DNA from: Meconema thalassinum
Taxonomy: Eukaryota > Arthropoda > Insecta > Orthoptera > Tettigoniidae
Assembly (NCBI GenBank): GCA_946902985.2
Contig: OX336388.2
Coordinates: 1,218,896,609-1,218,960,608 of the forward strand
Length of the DNA stretch: 64,000 bases
Reading direction: 5' to 3'
Positions 1 through 11,344 of this stretch are shown here, piece after piece; position 1 is the stretch's first letter; each line of letters opens with the position of its first letter. The notes beneath the pieces are model-generated. The model made no database searches. It was not told the DNA's origin and saw only the letters and a list, made by a program, of their open reading frames with translations. The position numbers were made by a program, and so were the translations under genes.

Positions 1-3000
1 CACAGTATGTACTAGCCACGCGTCTTGGTGAGGTATACCATAACCAACTGAAGAGCCCATTGGTACACTGGGGCGAAACGCTGGCAACTGTTTTGAGCTA
101 GCCGGACCATTGTATCAAATTTGTTTGTGAATTTGTTATATACATAGCTCAATCGGACAATTTTCCATCCTGTTTCCTACGGGAACAGATATTTCCAATA
201 TGGATTAGCAAGGTAAGCTAACATTATTTTTGAAAGGAAGTTATGACTTCCTTAGTACATTGGCGCTGCTCGTGGCAACATTTGTGCCTTGCAGCGACCT
301 TCACAGTATGTACTAGCCACGCGTCTTGGTTAGGGGTACCATAACCAACTGAAGAGCCCATTGGTACACTGGGGCGAAACGCTGGCAACTGTTTTGAGCT
401 AGCCGGACCATTGTATCAAATTTATTTGTGAATTTGTTATGTACATAGCTCAATCGGACAATTTTCCATCCTGTTTCCTACGGGAACAGATATTTCCAAT
501 ATGGATTAGCAAGGTAAGCTAACATTATTTTTGAAAGGAAGTTATGACTTCCATAGTACATTGGCGCTGCTCGTGGCAACATTTGTGCCTTGCAGCGGCC
601 TTCACAGTATGTACTAGCCACGCGTCTTGGTGAGGTGTACCATAACCAACTGAAGAGCCCATTGGTACACTGGGGCGAAACGCTGGCAACTGTTTTGAGC
701 TAGCCGGACCATTGTATCAAATTTATTTGTGAATTTGTTATGTACATAGCTCAATCGGACAATTTTCCATCCTGTTTCCTACGGGAACAGATATTTCCAA
801 TATGGATTAGCAAGGTAAGCTAACATTATTTTTGAAAGGAAGTTATGACTTCCATAGTACATTGGCGCTGCTCATGGCAACATTTGTGCCTTGCAGCGGC
901 CTTCACAGCATGTACTAGCCACGCGTCTTGGTGAGGTGTACCATAACCAACTGAAGAGCCCATTGGTACACTGGGGCGAAACGCTGGCTACTGTTTTGAG
1001 CTAGCCGGACCATTGTATCAAATTTATTTGTGAATTTGTTATGTACATAGCTCAATCGGACAATTTTCCATCCTGTTTCCTACGGGAACAGATATTTCCA
1101 ATATGGATTAGCAAGGTAAGCTAACATTATTTTTGAAAGGAAGTTATGACTTCCATAGTACATTGGCGCTGCTCATGGCAACATTTGTGCCTTGCAGCGG
1201 CCTTCACAGTATGTACTAGCCACGCGTCTTGGTGAGGTGTACCATAGCCAACTGAAGAACCCATTGGTACACTGGGGCGAAACGCTGGCAACTGTTTTGA
1301 GCTAGCCGGACCATTGTATCAAATTTATTTGTGAATTTGTTATGTACATAGCTCAATCGGACAATTTTCCATCCTGTTTCCTACGGGAACAGATATTTCC
1401 AATATGGATTAGCAAGGTAAGCTAACATTATTTTTGAAAAGGATTTATGACTTTCATAGTACATTGGCGCTGCTCGTGGCAACATTTGTGCCTTGCAGCG
1501 GCCTTCACAGTATGTACTAGCCACGCGTCTTGGTGAGGTATACCATAACCAACTGAAGAGCCCATTGGTACACTGGGGCGAAACGCTGGCAACTGTTTTG
1601 AGCTAGCCGGACCATTGTATCAAATTTATTTGTGAATTTGTTATGTACATAGCTCAATCGGACAATTTTTCATCCTGTTTCCTACGGGAGCAGATATTTC
1701 CAATATGGATTAGCAAGGTAAGCTAACATTATTTTTGAAAGGAAGTTATGACTTCCTTAGTACATTGGCGCTGCTCGTGGCAACATTTGTGCCTTGCAGC
1801 GGCCTTCACAGTATGTACTAGCCACGCGTCTTGGTTAGGGGTACCATAACCAACTGAAGAGCCCATTGGTACACTGGGGCGAAACGCTGGCAAATATTTT
1901 GAGCTAGCCGGACCATTGTATCAAATTTATTTGTGAATTTGTTATGTACATAGCTCAATCGGACAATTTTCCATCCTGTTTCCTACGGGAACAGATATTT
2001 CCAATATGGATTAGCAAGGTAAGCTAACATTATTTTTGAAAGGAAATTATGACTTCCATAGTACATTGGCGCTGCTCGTGACAACATTTGTGCCTTGCAG
2101 CGGCCTTCACAGTATGTACTAGCCACGCGTCTTGGTGAGGTGTACCATAACCAACTGAAGAGCCCATTGGTACACTGTGGCGAAACGCTGGCAACTGTTT
2201 TGAGCTGGCCGGACCATTGTATCAAATTTATTTGTGAATTTGTTATGTACATAGCTCAATCGGACAATTTTCCATCCTGTTTCCTACGGGAACAGATATT
2301 TCCAATATGGATTAGGAAGGTAAGCTAACATTATTTTTGAAAGGAAGTTATGACTTCCATAGTACATTGGCGCTGCTCATGGCAACATTTGTGCCTTGCA
2401 GCGCCCTTCACAGTATGTACTAGCCACGCGTCTTGGTGAGGTGTACCATAACCAACTGAAGAGCCCATTGGTACACTGGGGCGAAACGCTGGCAACTGTT
2501 TTGAGCTAGCCGGACCATTGTATCAAATTTATTTGTGAATTTGTTATGTACATAGCTCAATCGGACAATTTTCCATCCTGTTTCCTACGGGAACAGATAT
2601 TTCCAATATGGATTAGCAAGGTAAGCTAACATTATTTTTGAAAGGAAGTTATGACTTCCATAGTACATTGGCGCTGCTCGTGGCAACATTTGTGCCTTGC
2701 AGCGGCCTTCACAGTATGTACTAGCCACGCGTCTTGGTGAGGTGTACCATAGCCAACTGAAGAGCCCATTGGTACACTGGGGCGAAACGCTGGCAACTGT
2801 TTTGAGCTAGCCGGACCATTGTATCAAATTTATTTGTGAATTTGTTATGTACATAGCTCAATCGGACAATTTTCCATCCTGTTTCCTACGGGAACAGATA
2901 TTTCCAATATGGATTAGCAAGGTAAGCTAACATTATTTTTGAAAAGGATTTATGACTTCCATAGTACATTGGCCCTGCTCGTGGCAACATTTGTGCCTTG

Positions 3001-6000
3001 CAGCGGCCTTCACAGTATGTACTAGCCACGCGTCTTGGTGAGGTATACCATAACCAACTGAAGAGCCCATTGGTACACTGGGGCGAAACGCTGGCAACTG
3101 TTTTGAGCTAGCCGGACCATTGTATCAAATTTATTTGTGAATTTGTTATGTACATAGCTCAATCGGACAATTTTCCAACCTGTTTCCTACGGGAGCAGAT
3201 ATTTCCAATATGGATTAGCAAGGTAAGCTAACATTATTTTTGAAAGGAAGTTATGACTTCTTTAGTACATTGGCGCTGCTCGTGGCAACATTTGTGCCTT
3301 GCAGCGGCCTTCACAGTATGTACTAGCCACGGGTCTTGGTTAGGGGTACCATAACCAACTGAAGAGCCCATTGGTACACTGGGGCGAAACGCTGGCAACT
3401 GTTTTGAGCTAGCCGGACCATTGTATCAAATTTATTTGTGAATTTGTTATGTACATAGCTCAATCGGACAATTTTCCATCCTGTTTCCTACGGGAAAAGA
3501 TATTTCCAATATGGATTAGCAAGGTAAGCTAACATTATTTTTGAAAGGAAGTTATGACATCCATAGTACATTGGCGCTGCTCGTGGCAACATTTGTGCCT
3601 TGCAGCGGCCTTCACAGTATGTACTAGCCACGCGACTTGGTGAGGTGTACCATAACCAACTGAAGAGTCCATTGGTACACTGGGGCGAAACGCTGGCAAC
3701 TGTTTTGAGCTAGCCGGACCATTGTATCAAATTTATTTGTGAATTTGTTATGTACATAGCTCAATCGGACAATTTTCCATCCTGTTTCCTACGGGAACAG
3801 ATATTTCCAATATGGATTAGCAAGGTAAGCTAACATTATTTTTGAAAGGAAGTTATGACTTCCATAGTACATTGGCGCTGCTCATGGCAACATTTGTGCC
3901 TTGCAGCGGCCTTCACAGCATGTACTAGCCACGCGTCTTGGTGAGGTGTACCATAACCTACTGAAGAGCCCATTGGTACACTGGGGCGAAACGCTGGCAA
4001 CTGTTTTGAGCTAGCTGGACCATTGTATCAAATTTATTTGTGAATTTGTTATGTACATAGCTCAATCGGACAATTTTCCATCCTGTTTCCTACGGGAACA
4101 GATATTTCCAATATGGATTAGCAAGGTAAGCTAACATTATTATTGAAAGGAAGTTATGACTTCCATAGTACATTGGCGCTGCTCGTGGCAACATTTGTGC
4201 CTTGCAGCGACCTTCACAGTATGTACTATCCACGCGTCTTGGTTAGGGGTACGATAACCAACTGAAGAGCCCATTGGTACACTGGAGCGAAACGCTGGCA
4301 ACTGTTTTGAGCTAGCCGGACCATTGTATCAAATTTATTTGTGAATTTGTTATGTGCATAGCTCAATCGGACAATTTTCCATCCTGTTTCCTACGGGAAC
4401 AGATATTTCCAATATGGATTAGCAAGGTAAGCTAACATTATTTTTTAAAGGAAGTTATGACTTCCATAGCACATTGGCGTTGCTCGTGGCAACATTTGTG
4501 CCTTGCAGCGGCCTTCACAGTATGTACTAGCCACGCGTCTTGGTGAGGTGTACCATAACCAACTGAAGAGCCCATTGGTACACTGGGGCGAAACGCTGGC
4601 AAATGATTTGAGCTAGCCGGACCATTGTATCAAATTTATTTGTGAATTTGTTATGTACATAGCTCAATCGGACAATTTTCCATCCTGTTTCCTACGGGAA
4701 CAGATATTTCCAATATGGATTAGCAAGGTAAGCTAACATTATTTTTGAAAGGAAGTTATAACTTCCATAGTACATTGGCGCCGCTCGTGGCAATATTTGT
4801 GCCTTGCAGCGGCCTTCACAGTATGTACTAGCCACGCGTCTTGGTGAGGTGTACCATAACCAACTGAAGAGCCCATTGGTACACTGGGGCGAAACGCTGG
4901 CAACTGTTTTGAGCTAGCCGGACCATTGTATCAAATTTATTTGTGAATTTGTTATGTACATAGCTCAATCGGACAATTTTCCATCCTGTTTCCTACGGGA
5001 ACAGATATTTCCAATATGGATTAGCAAGGTAAGCTAACATTATTTTTGAAAAGGATTTATGACTTCCATAGTACATTGGCGCTGCTCGTGGCAACATTTG
5101 TGCCTTGCAGCGGCCTTCACAGTATGTACTAGCCACGCGTCTTGGTGAGGTATACCATAACCAACTGAAGAGCCCATTGGTACACTGGGGCGAAACGCTG
5201 GCAACTGTTTTGGGCTAGCCGGACCATTGTATCAAATTTATTTGTGAATTTGTTATGTACATAGCTCAATCGGACAATTTTCCATCCTGTTTCCTACGGG
5301 AGCAGATATTTCCTATATGGATTAGCAAGGTAAGCTAACATTATTTTTGAAAGGAAGTTATGACTTCCTTAGTACATTGGCGCTGCTCGTGGCAACATTT
5401 GTGCCTTGCAGCGGCCTTCACAGTATGTACTAGCCACGCGTCTTGGTTAGGGGTACCATAACCAACTGGAGAGCCCATTGGTACACTGGGGCGAAACGCT
5501 GGCAACTGTTTTGAGCTAGCCGGACCATTGTATCAAATTTATTTAAGAATTTGTTATGTACATAGCTCAATCGGACAATTTTCCATCCTGTTTCCTACGG
5601 GAACAGATATTTCCAATATGGATTAGCAAGGTAAGCTAACATTATTTTTGAAAGGAAGTTATGACTTCCATAGTACATTGGCGCTGCTCGTGGCAACATT
5701 TGTGCCTTGCAGCGGCCTTCACAGTATGTACTAGCCACGCGTCTTGGTGAGGTGTACCATAACCAACTGAAGAGCCCATTGGTACACTGGGGCGAAACGC
5801 TGGCAACTGTTTTGAGCTAGCCGGACCATTGTATCAAATTTATTTGTGAATTTGTTATGTACATAGCTCAATCGGACAATTTTCCATCCTGTTTCCTACG
5901 GGAACAGATATTTCCAATATGGATTAGCAAGGTAAGCTAACATTATTTTTGAAAGGAAGTTATGACTTCCATAGTACATTGGCGCTGCTCGTGGCAACAT

Positions 6001-8026
6001 TTGTGCCTTGCAGCGGCCTTCACAGTATGTACTAGCCACGCGTCTTGGTGAGGTGTACCATAACCAACTGAAGAGCCCATTGGTACACTGGAGCGAAACG
6101 CTGGCAACTGTTTTGAGCTAGCCGGACCATTGTATCAAATTTATTTGTGAATTTGTTATGTGCATAGCTCAATCGGACAATTTTCCATCCTGTTTCCTAC
6201 GGGAACAGATATTTCCAATATGGATTAGCAAGGTAAGCTAACATTATTTTTGAAAGGAAGTTATGACTTCCATAGTACATTGGCGTTGCTCGTGGCAACA
6301 TTTGTGCCTTGCAGCGGCCTTCACAGTATGTACTAGCCACGCGTCTTGGTGAGGTGTACCATAACCAACTGAAGAGCCCATTGGTACACTGGGGCGAAAC
6401 GCTGGCAACTGTTTTGAGCTAGCCGGACCATTGTATCAAATTTATTTGTGAATTTGTTATGTACATAGCTCAATCGGACAATTTTCCATCCTGTTTCCTA
6501 CGGGAACAGATATTTCCAATATGGATTAGCAAGGTAAGCTAACATTATTTTTGAAAGGAAGTTATGACTTCCATAGTACATTGGCGCTGCTCGTGGCAAC
6601 ATTTGTGCCTTGCAGCGGCCTTCACAGTATGTACTAGCCACGCGTCTTGGTGAGGTGTACCATAACCAACTGAAGAGCCCATTGGTACACTGGGGCGAAA
6701 CGCTGGCAACTGTTTTGAGCTAGCCGGACGATTGTATCAAATTTATTTGTGAATTTGTTATGTACATAGCTCAATCGGACAATTTTCCATCCTGTTTCCT
6801 ACGGGAACAGATATTTCCAATATGGATTAGCAAGGTAAGCTAACATTATTTTTGAAAGGAGGTTATGACTTCCATAGTACATTGGCGCTGCTCGTGGCAA
6901 CATTTGTGCCTTGCAGCGGCCTTCACAGTATGTACTAGCCACGCGTCTTGGTGAGGTGTACCATAACCAACAGAAGAGCCCATTGGTACACTGGGGCGAA
7001 ACGCTGGCAACTGTTTTGAGCTAGCCGGACCATTGTATCAAATTTATTAGTGAATTTGTTATGTACATAGCTCAATCGGACAATTTTCCATCCTGTTTCC
7101 TACGGGAACAGATATTTCCAACATGGATTAGCAAGGTAAGCTAACATTATTCTTGAAAGGAAGTTATGACTTCCATAGTACATTGGCGCTGCTCGTGGCA
7201 ACATTTGTGTCTTGCAGCGGCCTTCACAGTATGTACTAGCCACGCGTCTTGGAGAGGTGTACCATAACCAACTGAAGAGCCCATTGGTACACTGGGGCGA
7301 AACGCTGGCAACTGTTTTGAGCTAGCCGGACCATTGTATCAAATTTATTTGTGAATTTGTTATGTACATAGCTCAATCGGACAATTTTCCATACTGTTTC
7401 CTACGGGAACAGATATTTCCAATATGGATTAGCAAGGTAAGCTAACATTATTTTTGAAAGGAAGTTATGACTTCCATAGTACATTGGCGCTGCTCGTGGC
7501 AACATTCGTGCCTTGCAGCGGCCTTCACAGTATGTACTAGCCTCGCGTCTTGGTGAGGTGTACCATAACCAACTGACGAGCCCATTGGTACACTGGGGCG
7601 AAACGCTGGCAACTGTTTTGAGCTAGCCGGACCATTGTATCAAATTTATTTGTGAATTTGTTATGTACATAGCTCAATCGGACAATTTTCCATCCTGTTT
7701 CCTACGGGAACAGATATTTCCAATATGGATTAGCAAGGTAAGCTAACATTATTTTTGAAAGGAAGTTATGACTTCCATAGTACATTGGCGCTGCTCGTGG
7801 CAACATTTGTGCCTTGCAGCGGCCTTCACAGTATGTACTAGCCACGCGTCTTGGTGAGGTGTACCATAACCAACTGAAGAGCCCATTGGTACACTGGGGC
7901 GAAACGCTGGCAACTGTTTTGAGCTAGCCGGACCATTGTATCAAATTTATTTGTGAATTTGTTATGTACATAGCTCAATCGGACAATTTTCCATCCTGTT
8001 TCCTACGGGAACAGATATTTCCAATA
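1..8026. repeat. Satellite array, 301-bp unit, about 26.7 copies
   Basis: A unit beginning CACAGTATGTACTAGCC recurs at 1, 302, 603, 904, 1205 and so on to 7827, always exactly 301 bp apart, giving 26 full units and a 200-bp partial unit. Copies differ by only a few substitutions. Marker variants show higher-order structure: GGTATACC occurs in units 1, 6, 11 and 18, TTAGGGGTAC in units 2, 7, 12, 15 and 19, and AAAAGGATTTATGAC in units 5, 10 and 17. Short open frames in it are periodic by-products without domain similarity. The array extends past the left window edge and stops at the transposon junction at 8026/8027. Confidence 0.98.
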
Positions 8027-9221
8027 AGTCATACTTATCAACACTAGGAATAGGAGCTGAAAGGTTCACTACTCCTGCAATAAGAGTCATTACAGAATCC
8101 ATGTATGGAACCATATATAAATTGACTCTCCCTTTTAATACTTTAAATATTTTCATCCTCTGAATTGTTATTTCTACATGCACTCTAGCTGCAGCTATGT
8201 CAGCAGTCCTGAGTGCATCCTCTGTTGACAATTGCTGATTCTTACCAAGAAAGGGTGGCCTGATCAATTGTATATTCCTTTAAATGCACTCACTGTCTAT
8301 CAAAAATCCTTTATCTACCAATACGGCATCCTGATAAGGTAATAACATGCCTAATAAATTGGATTGCAAAAATATTTCTTTGTTTGTAACCCTTCCACCA
8401 TACGCTTGACTTACAAATGTTACTAAACCTGATGGTGCAACACCAACAAGTACTTTCAATGTGTAATCGCCTTTGTAATGAGAGTAGGACATCACACGAC
8501 ACTTTAAACACTTATTTTTCTCCACGGGAATTTCTGTACAAACAAAATAACTCTAGTATTCTGAAAATGTTGAAAACATATAGGCATCCTCTTCTTAATC
8601 AGATCTTTCTCCAGCCATGGAACAGCTGTTTTAGTGCCTCATGTAATAACTCTACTGTTACATGGAAATACTTCTTACATGTATTAGCTGTGACCCCAAA
8701 TAGAACAGCTAAACACCTAAAAGAAAGATTAATTTTCAATTTCACGAACACTAAAATGATACGCTGTCTTAATGACAAGGTTAGTGGTTTGGCACTCTGT
8801 CTTTCTAATTTTCCTGTAGCAACACATATATTATCTAATAATGTAACCGATGGGATACCAGTAAATGCATTAATTTCTCTATTTGTTTTCATCTTGTCCT
8901 CTAAAGTTATTTTTCTACAATCATCAATTACACTTGGCGTTACTTGTATCCCTTTATCTTCTACACATTTCCTTAGAGTGGGATCTTCCACCAGAGCTGC
9001 AAACATCTCCTCTGCCACAGTCTCTGTGTCTTCAGTTACCACTTCACTGTCTTCAGTTGGAGATGGTGGTGCCACAGCGTCATGTCTATGTTGCACACGT
9101 GCATCCCTGGCCTCTGCCTGTAGTTTCAGGGGAGAAGATATCTTCTTATCCAATGATCTCAGTGGCAATTTCTGAGAGGGGATGGCGCCCTTCTTCAGGT
9201 ATCTTTTATATGCTCTCACAT
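8027..9221 (-). pseudogene. Transposase catalytic exon, copy A (broken)
   Basis: The exon begins after a CAG acceptor at 9222. It encodes a charged linker, then a helix-turn-helix segment (LTLSLRQRIILVF, FGVTANTC), then a DDE_Tnp_4-like core (GVAPSGLVTFVSQ, YGGRV, VDKGF, HVE..IQRMK). Lesions relative to copy B are a one-base loss in an A-run near 8630 and a small rearrangement near 8545 that removes the Asp of the DCTE motif. An in-frame TAA after DSECI is shared with copy B. The final codons have no stop of their own and read on into satellite DNA. The product cannot be active as it stands. Confidence 0.8.
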
Positions 9222-9456
9222 CTGAAAGTAAAATATATTTATAATTCTACTGTAATATTATAACAATCTTATGCTTATTAATAATCCTACCCCACTGGAA
9301 GTAGCTTGTGTAGTCCACTTTAAGAAGAATAGGTATAAATAATGTAGCCAAATCCAGTGTATGAAGGTTATCTTTCCACAACTGGGACGTAATTAATATG
9401 TATGAAAGAAATAAACAGGTCATCTACAGTACACGTACAAAGGAATGTTTACTAAC

Positions 9457-9646
9457 CTGGATAAAAATAATCCTCCTTTGTGAAATGCAAACCGCATACA
9501 ATCATATATTTAGAAATCGGCTTTGCGATGCGAAGTACTCGACTCCATTCCTTCTTTAAACCTTTCTCTTTAGGAAAGTAATGCATTGGTATGCCTTTTG
9601 TTGCCTTTGAAGAGCACTGTGGAGCTGAACAATATCTATTACTCAT
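9457..9646 (-). CDS. THAP DNA-binding exon of transposase copy A
   Basis: The first coding exon starts with MSNRYCSAPQCSS and carries the THAP zinc-finger signature: CSAPQC (C-x4-C), HYFPKEKG, and VCGLHF with the Cys and His of the C2CH set present. THAP domains bind the terminal sequences of their transposons. The exon ends at a consensus donor (CCAG/GTTAGT). The same exon with a few substitutions is at 34567-34756 in copy B. The reading frame of this exon is intact, but the downstream catalytic exon is broken. Confidence 0.85.
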
Positions 9647-9958
9647 TTTTCAGCCTCAGTTATTATGCAAAAGCTGAAAAAATGAGAGAAGATCACACAC
9701 GTCAACAAAAATCGCAGGTTAAACAGCTGTTGGTTAATATTTCTATCACCATTCCTCTAGTTCCAGCTAAGCGGCAGCACCGTCGCCAAGACCTTCATCT
9801 GCCAGGAAACCTGTACCAGCCAGCTACAATCTTTCCACAAGTGCAAAAAATTTAAAGCCTCCCCAATTAAGGCAAATGCACTAGTTTTAAAGACAGTCCA
9901 GGTCAAGTCATCTGTTCAAGATATAAGAAGTCATGATCCCCGGCCACACCAGTTCCTA

Positions 9959-9994
9959 ACAGGGGCGTATTCTTAGGGCTACCGGCGGTAGCCC
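9959..9994 (+). repeat. hAT-like terminus with perfect 8-bp hairpin (tentative)
   Basis: The string CAGGGGCGTA near 9959 resembles the CAGGGGCG ends of many hAT transposons. It is followed by GGGCTACC-GGC-GGTAGCCC, a perfect 8-bp stem with a 3-base loop at 9976-9994. A similar CAGGGGCGTAG occurs near 44667. No opposite end was found, so this is only a candidate terminal fragment. Confidence 0.35.
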
Positions 9995-10873
9995 AAGAAA
10001 ATTACATTAAAAATAAATAACACTTTATTACAGGTTCAACAGAGCATTCAAACAATCGTGACTTTCATGCACATTCTTCTTTATCGAAAGAAATAATGGT
10101 TAGAGGGTAGTCAGCGCGGCAACGCAGCAGAAACCGACCAAGAAAGGGGCAGCCTTACGCCGCTCTCCTCTCCGCACCCAACCTTGTTGCGTGCAGGCCC
10201 AGCGCTCTTAGCGAGTGAGTTGCCGCTACGGCCAGCGGTTTCTTGCCATACTGGACAGCGCCTAACAAGAATAAAAACAGCTTGCAGCGGCGATGGTATA
10301 TAACGGAGCACACTAGCGTGCCTATGCTTAGTCCACCAACTGGACCGCGCTTAACAAGAGCACACACAACACCAGCTAAAGCTGCTACTACTGCACGCCA
10401 CGGCCGGGAGGGCATGTGGTGTGCGATGGTCTGAGTAACACGGAGCGAAATATGTACTAACACATTTATACCACGCAAAATAACATCAAACTACCAAATA
10501 TTTAAATAATTGCATACACAATATCAAATAAAAATTATTCGCTTAACAACTTGAAACCACGCAAGAAACCGCCAATTTTTACCCCGATTCAAGTTAAAGG
10601 AGCGCTTAGTCGCACCGCAAACCTGGTCCACACGCCGCTGGCTCGCGCAGCCTGAGGCTAATCTAATTCAGTACCAGCGGTTTCTTTGAAGTTAAAAGCG
10701 TTTAAAGGAACTAATAGCCTACAATAAATATACATTATCGCACGCATATATGTGAATATGTTTTAGAAGTTGTAATATTTTCGATGTGTGATTTATTTAA
10801 GTGTGTGTATGCTGAAGAATCTTTATGTAGTGTTTTATTTTAACTGTGCCAGTTGTGATTTTGTAAGAAAGTT

Positions 10874-10959
10874 ATGGAACAAACACTTGCGGGGGCTTTA
10901 AATGCCAATGACTGTATAATTGAGAGTTTGTTAGAAGTTAATCAGCCGTCGCCCATAAA
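10874..10959 (+). CDS. Possible short first exon (unassigned)
   Basis: An ATG opens 28 codons beginning MEQTLAGALNAND and ending at a donor-like AAA/GTGAGA at 10960. No similarity is recognised. It lies just left of the DUF7869-type insertion. It could therefore be an upstream exon of the YqaJ gene that now starts at 14184, separated from it by that insertion, but it could equally be chance. Confidence 0.15.
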
Positions 10960-11047
10960 GTGAGAAAGTTCGTATTATACATATGACAAGGCCTACACCT
11001 GAACTGCAATTGTGTGCCAATGTATACACGTCATTTCACATCATCTA

Positions 11048-11081
11048 CATATCGTGAGGTGAGAACTAGAGGGTTCTATCT
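11048..11081 (+). repeat. Left terminal inverted repeat of the DUF7869-type element
   Basis: It starts CATATCGTGAGGTGAGAAC and ends GGGTTCTATCT, and matches the reverse complement of 14056-14089 at 33 of 34 positions (T versus C after GAGAAC). Confidence 0.85.
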
Positions 11082-11344
11082 ACACTTTTTGAGGATTTTG
11101 ATTTTTTCGTTGTAAATGATACTGGGAGATATGTACTATCGTTATCCATGACGGCAACATCCGTATCATTTACCATTTCCAGACAATAAGCAGGTACATT
11201 TGGTTCTATCTGCAAAAGTTTGCAAGGCTGGGAACCAGATGGTTCTATCTGCAGAATGTTGGTAGACAGTACACACTGGATCAGCTGTTTGGAGTTGCTC
11301 ACTTATATCCCATCTCATCTGTTTGGCAATAACTCTTAAGAAGT

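Larger units (their letters stand above)
8027..9786 (-). mobile_element. THAP/DDE transposon copy A (ISL2EU-like), inverted relative to copy B
   Basis: This 1.76-kb block is nearly identical, in reverse complement, to 34428-36186. Similarity stops abruptly at both sides: at the satellite (8026/8027) and after GCAGCACCGTCGC (9786). It carries a THAP-domain exon, an intron and a DDE_Tnp_4-type exon on the minus strand. No terminal inverted repeat could be seen at these limits, so the block may be a truncated copy rather than a complete element. No YqaJ partner gene lies beside it. Confidence 0.85.
9787..11047. other. Mostly non-coding stretch between two transposons
   Basis: No convincing long gene is present. 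The start (9787-9960) is unique sequence with short open frames only. A hairpin lies at 9976-9994, and a GC-richer segment spans 10100-10420. From 10440 on the sequence is AT-rich. One short possible first exon at 10874 is listed separately. Confidence 0.5.

Noticed and set aside
1983..2328. Open frames on both strands within the satellite
   Set aside because: They recur only where single substitutions remove stops in the 301-bp unit, and they have no domain or codon signal.
1..8026. CRISPR-like interpretation of the regular repeats
   Set aside because: The units are contiguous 301-bp copies without unique spacers, and the surroundings are eukaryotic. It is a satellite.
8417..9263. 252- and 126-codon plus-strand frames over copy A
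   Set aside because: Antisense of the transposase exon. The minus strand carries the HTH and DDE motifs and splice sites.
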